From Acorus gramineus (Eukaryota; Streptophyta; Magnoliopsida; Acorales; Acoraceae), in assembly GCA_030737835.1 (NCBI GenBank), contig CM060851.1:620001-684000 (forward strand): a DNA stretch of 64,000 bases, read 5' to 3'. A program made the translations under genes and the position numbers. The stretch's first letter is position 1, and each line of letters begins with the position of its first letter. The notes under the pieces are model-generated. The model was not told where the DNA came from. It made no database searches and saw nothing but the letters and a program-made list of their open reading frames with translations. Positions 59,460-64,000 of the stretch are shown in pieces.

Positions 59460-61122
59460 AAACAGACCCACCTGGCCACCTCGGACTCCGCGATTCTTAC
59501 ACCCTCTCTTCTTCCTCTCTCAAAACAGTCTCGTGAGGGTTTCGCCGATTCTTAGGGTTTCGCAGATTCTTTCACTCTCTCCTTGAAATGAAGGTTTGAA
59601 TTCATCTCTCTCTTTCTCAATGTTCTTTAATTCCGCTAAACGAATTTGAAATTCTTATCTCTCTCTCTCGTTTCTTTAGAGCGGCGTTTGATCTCTTTCT
59701 CTTCTGGATTCGAATTCTGGTCTGATATTCGTAATTGAGGTAAGTTTTCTCTCAATCTTTGTCAAATTCTGATTTTCTTTTTCTTTTAGTTAGTCATTGC
59801 TGTTCAATTTAGATTTTAATCTTTTTGTGATTTAGGAATAAATATTGTGTAATTTCAGATCAATTGTTCATTAGATCAATTTAAAAATCTGATCTCTCTC
59901 TAAATGTTCTTTAATTTCGCTAAAGAATTTGAAATATTGATTTCTCTCTCTCTCGTTTCTTTAGAGGGTTTGATCTCTCTCTTCTGGATTTGAATTCTGG
60001 TCTGATATTTGTGATTGAGGGAAGCTTTCTCTCGATCTTTATTCAATTCTGATTTTCTTTTTCTTTTATTTTGTGATTGATTTGTAATTTAGATTTTGAT
60101 CTTTTTGTGTTTTTTGTGTAATTTCGGATCAATTGTTCATGAAATCAATTTAAAAATCTGATCTCTCTCTCTCTCTTTTCTTTACAGGGTCTAATCATTC
60201 TTTCTCTTCTGCATTTCTGGTTGATATTCGTGATTGAGGTAACTTTTCTCTTAATCTTTGTCAAATTTTGATTTTTTTTTCCTTTTTGTAATTGCTGTGT
60301 AATCTAGATTTTGATCTTTTTGTGATTGCTGAAATTTTGTGTAATTTCAGATCAAATTGAGAATAGATTGTTATTGGTATTGCAAATTTTCAAATTGTGT
60401 GATTTGAATTTGGCTTCAGTTGTTCATCTTTTTCTGTTTCTTTTAAGGAAAACTTGCAATACATTCTTTTTTCTTTTCTTTTGTGAGTACTGAATTGATT
60501 TCGTGTGAAAAATAATCATGGAACATAAGAATGAAAATTCCACTCAATCTTTCCCAAATAGCATAGGTCACTATCCAATGTGGGGCCTCTGGTTTTTATT
60601 ATTATACATTTAAAAATCTTGGAATAAATAGCTCCTCACAATTTTTACCATCCATTTGTTCTGCTGTCTTCAAAGGGGGTGGTTTTGATTCATAACCTGT
60701 AGTCTGTAGAGCATGAGCAAAATTGATAGATATTAGGCATTCCAAATTTATTTAGTGTACTACGAGTTTTCCATACTTTGATGGTCGTAGTGTGACTGAG
60801 ACTGATAGAAGACACCATGTCATGTAGGCATTCTAAATTTATTTAGAGTACTTCGAGTAGTCTGTCCAGCACCATCAGCCACATAAAACACTCGAATTTT
60901 GGGCTTTACATCTACTTTCTATAGTTCACTCCAGCTTTGATGATGGGGGGGGGGGGGCGCTCTGATTCATAAACTGTAGTCTGTAGAGCATGAGCACGAT
61001 TGATAGAAAGTAGGCATTCCAAATTTATTTAGTGTACTTCCTGTTTTCCATACTTTGATGGTCGTAGTGTGATTGGGATTGATAGAAGCTGAATATGATG
61101 TAATGTTAATCTTTATTTGCAG
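59460..61122 (+). other. Leader region with a triplicated exon
   Basis: Pyrimidine-rich leader sequence starts at about 59480. A first exon probably ends at 59593 (ATGAAG/GTTTGA). Then a unit of about 220-280 bp is present three times. Each copy carries a CTCTCTCTC..TTTCTTTAG acceptor, an exon-like TTTGATCTCTTTCTCTTCTG..GATATTCGT.ATTGAG, and an intron start. Copy exons are 59680-59739 (donor GTAAG), 59965-60019 (donor mutated to GGAAG) and 60188-60238 (donor GTAAC). The last intron would end at the AG just before the ATG at 61123. Confidence 0.6.
60684..61090. repeat. ~135-bp direct repeat in the leader intron
   Basis: TCATAA(C/A)CTGTAGTCTGTAGAGCATGAGCA through TTTCCATACTTTGATGGTCGTAGTGTGA and GATAGAAG occurs at about 60684-60815 and again at about 60962-61090, with few differences. 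Between them, TAGGCATTCTAAATTTATTTAG.GTACTTCGAGT is a third partial copy. A 13-base G run lies at 60945-60957. Confidence 0.85.
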
Positions 61123-62484
61123 ATGGCGATAATAATATGGGATGTCGACTATGCTAGATCTCTCCGACGTAAACGTGTTCATCTGGCTGCTTTTCTGACT
61201 TACAAAGAGAGGAGAGAGCTGAAAAATGAAATGAAAAAAAACTACCTGATTGAGGAGACCAGAGAACCAACGAACGCTGAACGAGCACTAGCACTGGAGA
61301 GAATCAATATGGCCATTTTAAAACTTGTGGAAACTATCATGGAAACAGAGGCAAAAGTGAACACGTATCAAAACGAAGTGGATGCAATACCGATGTAAGT
61401 TTTATAAAAACTCTACTGAGCCGAAACGTTTTGTTTTTTGGAAGTTTTTATTTCTGTTCCATATTACAAAATTTCAATTTTTTCAAGAACCCCATGGGGA
61501 ATGGGAAAGATGGAAAGATAATAAATAGGAAGGTTAGTAAAGAGTGCCTTCAGACGCTTGAGTCTTCCACCCATACTGACATCTTCCCTTCCAAGAAGAA
61601 AATTTAGATTGGAACCTTCCAATTAGGGGTCTCCATTCTCTTGACCTTAGACCTCCAACATGAAGAGGGAGGCCAAGATATCTCATTGGCAGACGCTCAA
61701 TGGAAACACTAGACCTGATTTCATTTTCTGTCAGATTTAGACCAACCTTAAGCCCAGAAACCATATGGGAATTAATTGTCATTCTGAAGGCCTAGGAATT
61801 GTGATTTCACCATTGGGCACTAGAAGACTGTCATCATTGGAAATGAGATATCTCCAAAGCCGAGGCATTCAACTTGTAACCCTCGAACCATCCTTCCTGT
61901 CTTGTTTTAAAGCACATTCTGCTAAATATGTTTACAGCCAGAATTAATATGAAAGTAGACAGCGTGTCTCCCTGGTGCAGTCCTCTGCCCGATTCGAAGT
62001 AACCTGCAGGGGAAGAAAAGACTAAGACAGAACTGGGCAGTGAAAACATGTTGCTTCATCCATCCGATTCATCTCGGGGAGAAGTCATATTGATTTAGAA
62101 TGTTCTATTGGAAGTTCCAGTTGATTGAGTCGTACACGTTCTCAAATTCAAGTTTGCAGAGACTATAACTTTCTTTTTGGTTCTGTAAGCATTGGACAAA
62201 ATCACTTGATCCACCAAGAACCTTCCAGCAAACTTCTCCCCTTAATAAATACTGACCTGACTCTGATTTACCAAGATGTCTATCAACTCTTTCATTAAGT
62301 CTATTGGTTATTTCATTTTTATATAAGTATTAATAATGATATGGTATGATGCTAACATTTCAGGAACAACAGTGTAAAGGGAGAGAGGAAGAGGGCAACA
62401 AACAGGTTGGCTAAGGCTAAGAAAGTTCTACGTGCCTCCAGGGAGAAGGTGAATCTACTCCGTGGACGAATTCCATTACTGTAG
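61123..62484 (+). CDS. Small basic helical protein, function unknown
   Basis: Two coding exons, 61123-61394 and 62364-62484, join in frame to 130 residues. The first begins immediately after an AG acceptor. The protein starts [20 protein letters not shown] and is then rich in Lys, Arg and Glu with heptad-like spacing ([39 protein letters not shown]), suggesting one or two coiled-coil helices. If the leader exon ending at 59593 (ATGAAG) splices to the third copy of the repeated exon, the frame stays open. The product would then gain MKGLIILSLLHFWLIFVIE, a hydrophobic signal-like N-terminus, giving 149 residues. I recognise no family. It could be lineage-specific or element-derived. The intron holds an antisense LINE relic. 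Confidence 0.5.
61500..62310 (-). pseudogene. Antisense LINE reverse-transcriptase relic in intron
   Basis: Read on the minus strand, the fragments appear in correct order. [16 protein letters not shown] (about 62160-62110) corresponds to the first conserved RT aspartate region. [16 protein letters not shown] (about 62000-61950) corresponds to the QGDPLSP region. A degraded catalytic box reads SNDD in place of the usual FADD (about 61835), and [12 protein letters not shown] (about 61690-61655) is the motif typical of plant non-LTR elements. Frame changes and stops between them show it is dead. It lies entirely within the host intron 61395-62363. Confidence 0.85.
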
Positions 62485-63139
62485 TGACTCCGACCCAATG
62501 GATGTTACGAAAAAAAAACCTAATTAGAAGAGACATCTAACTTGTGAAATAGCCGCCATTTCCCTGTAGTCACAACATGGTGTGTATGCGCCCATTATTG
62601 AAGGATATGTCTTGATGCGATATAACAGCCGTACAAGTGCGAAATAGCTCCCACATATTTTCCTGAAATGCATGTGCTCCTCTCAAAGTCACCTCATTTT
62701 GGTTGCGCCAGATCGTCCAATCACTACCAATACAATGTACTGTGAGATCACTGATATGATATCCAATGTGTGTGTGTGTTTTTTCTTTATTATCTGAACG
62801 GTAGGCATTCAGCCTTCAATTATCTATAATTATAGAATAATGCCTAAACAAAACAAAAGATAAGAAGAACTATCAAACATGAAGAAAGACATGAAATGAG
62901 AACTCTCTAGTAAAAGAGAACTCTACTACAGAAGGACTCATGATCAACGGGAAGGGACTACTCCCGGATTTCAATCTTGCCCCTAACCAGCTTTACCGAG
63001 GAATCCAATGTGTGTCTTAAAAGTTAAAACCTAATATTCTTTAAATTTTTATTTAAAACAAGGGGGTGTGCATGTAAAGGGGGAGTGCTTAGAGATTTGA
63101 GGAGTGCAAATAGCCAAATAGAGCCACTCCTTATCGGAT
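62485..63139. other. 3' region and intergenic DNA
   Basis: Contains the probable 3' UTR of the small basic gene. A minus-strand stretch at 62590-62770 reads GSDWTIWRNQNEV.LRGAHAF, faintly like the WxIW..RN segment near the end of LINE proteins; this is weak. A TGTGTGTGTG repeat lies at 62768-62780. Confidence 0.35.
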
Positions 63140-63690
63140 TAGAGGCATTGTTACACTTAGTCTTTTAAGTGTTTAAAATATAATCCTATGCACCTGGTTA
63201 AAAATCCAGTGAAACATATACATCATTAAACAACATACAAATCTCGTTAATTTTTTTTTTTTACACTTAATGACTTATAAAAAAATAAATTCATTCAATT
63301 TGAAATGGAACGATATGCACTTTTTATTAAAATATATCGAAAAAAAATGATGTTTACAATTTTAAAAAATAAAAACACGTGGTCCGAGTCTAAACATTTT
63401 CATTCCAGTTTCACCTTGTTTTTAAGGAAAATGTTATACTCAGTCACATTCACCAACAAAAACTCAGACTTCACATGTTTTCATTTTTTTAAAAATAGTA
63501 AACATCATTTAATGAGGTATATGCTTTGATAAAAAATGTATATCACTCTATTTCGAGTTGAATGAATCTATTTTTAGTAAGTATAAAAAAATATTTAACG
63601 TGATATATACAGCATCTAAGGAGATATGTGCTTAACGTGATATATATGACTGTGTTTTGGACTAAGAAAAAAACTGAGTGTAATATTATT
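63140..63690. repeat. Inverted pair of AT-rich family copies
   Basis: One copy at 63140-63420 starts TTGTTACACTTAGTC. The other, in opposite orientation at 63425-63690, ends AAAAAACTGAGTGTAATATTA. Landmarks match in mirror order: AAATCCAGTGAAACATATAC, CATTCAATTTGAAATGGAACG and its inverse CTATTTCGAGTTGAATGAATC. The pair could form a large hairpin. Confidence 0.75.
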
Positions 63691-63906
63691 ATGGTTTTAA
63701 ACGTGTTGTGTTGGACCGGACCGGGCTGTGCCGGCTGGCCCGGCCCATTTTACACCCACATAACATAAGAGCACGGGGCGTGACGTTAGCAAAACCTCGC
63801 CAGTCACAAAATCTCCACTTTTTTTTATTTTCTTTCGCAACATCAGTGGATAAAATCACAGACAGAGAGAGCTTCCCCTTCTCTCACTCTCTCTCCATCC
63901 GAAGTA

Positions 63907-64000
63907 ATGCTTGCAAACCCTAGCTTCCATGTTGGACCTCTCCCTCGCCAGAGCCCGCCCCGTCCCTTCCAATCCCTCCTCCACCGCCGCCCGAGCCTCC
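63907..64000 (+). CDS. 5' end of a gene cut by the window edge
   Basis: A pyrimidine-rich leader (CTTCCCCTTCTCTCACTCTC) is followed by two overlapping open starts. ATG at 63907 reads MLANPSFHVGPLPRQSPPRP. ATG at 63929 reads MLDLSLARARPVPSNPSSTA, in another frame. The second frame has C at nearly every third codon position, like the first exons of other genes here, so I slightly prefer it. Either could be an organelle transit peptide. Too little sequence is present to name a family. Confidence 0.4.
   Translation, partial: MLANPSFHVGPLPRQSPPRPFQSLLHRRPSL

Noticed and set aside
62590..62770. Second LINE fragment (WTIWRNQNEV) on the minus strand
   Set aside because: It lies on the wrong side of the reverse-transcriptase relic to be its C-terminus, and the match is short. 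I keep it only as a note in the intergenic entry.

Overview
This is a nuclear genomic segment from a flowering plant. The evidence is intron-rich genes with GT..AG junctions, AT-rich intergenic DNA, GC-rich first exons, and many small terminal-inverted-repeat transposons. The protein families are plant-specific: LOB-domain factor, plant cysteine oxidase, chlorophyll b reductase, EGY protease. I could not fix the species from sequence alone.

Layout. 1-4400: an AT-rich repeat region with a decayed mobile-element-like unit. 5223-8376 (+): plant cysteine oxidase. 8764-14097 (+): NOL-type chlorophyll b reductase. 16558-19668 (+): class I LBD transcription factor. 20527-22505 (-): SUVR3-type SET-domain protein. 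23631-28768 (+): EGY2-type intramembrane metalloprotease of the chloroplast. 28.8-32.2 kb: repeats, including a nested hAT-like element and two minisatellites. 32258-37342 (+): NEMP/TMEM194 family nuclear-envelope protein, probably the plant PNET2 type. 37.3-46.9 kb: a gene desert of MITEs with one isolated promoter-like GC-rich island at 43.69-44.17 kb. 46964-52808 (+): cationic amino acid transporter of the CAT2/3/4 type. 54670-56475 (-): small membrane protein of unknown function. 61123-62484 (+): small basic helical protein of unknown function with a triplicated leader exon and an antisense LINE relic in its intron. The right edge (about 63.9 kb) cuts into a further gene.

Six of the recognised genes (PCO, NOL, LBD, SUVR3, EGY2, NEMP) and the CAT gene reconstruct as complete, frame-consistent reading frames across every exon junction, so they look functional. 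They form no operon-like system. NOL and EGY2 both act at the thylakoid, but they are separated by unrelated genes.

The most interesting structures are non-coding or architectural. A leader exon near 59.6-60.3 kb is triplicated; one copy has a broken splice donor, and another can add an in-frame hydrophobic N-terminus. A tandem duplication copies an exon/intron boundary in the NEMP gene. A promoter-like island is abutted by repeats. Several MITEs are delimited here by visible target-site duplications (hAT 8 bp, Mutator-like 9 bp, Tourist/Harbinger 3 bp). One dispersed AT-rich repeat family recurs more than a dozen times. There are also eight C or G homopolymer runs of 13-21 bases. I see no tRNA, rRNA or CRISPR array.
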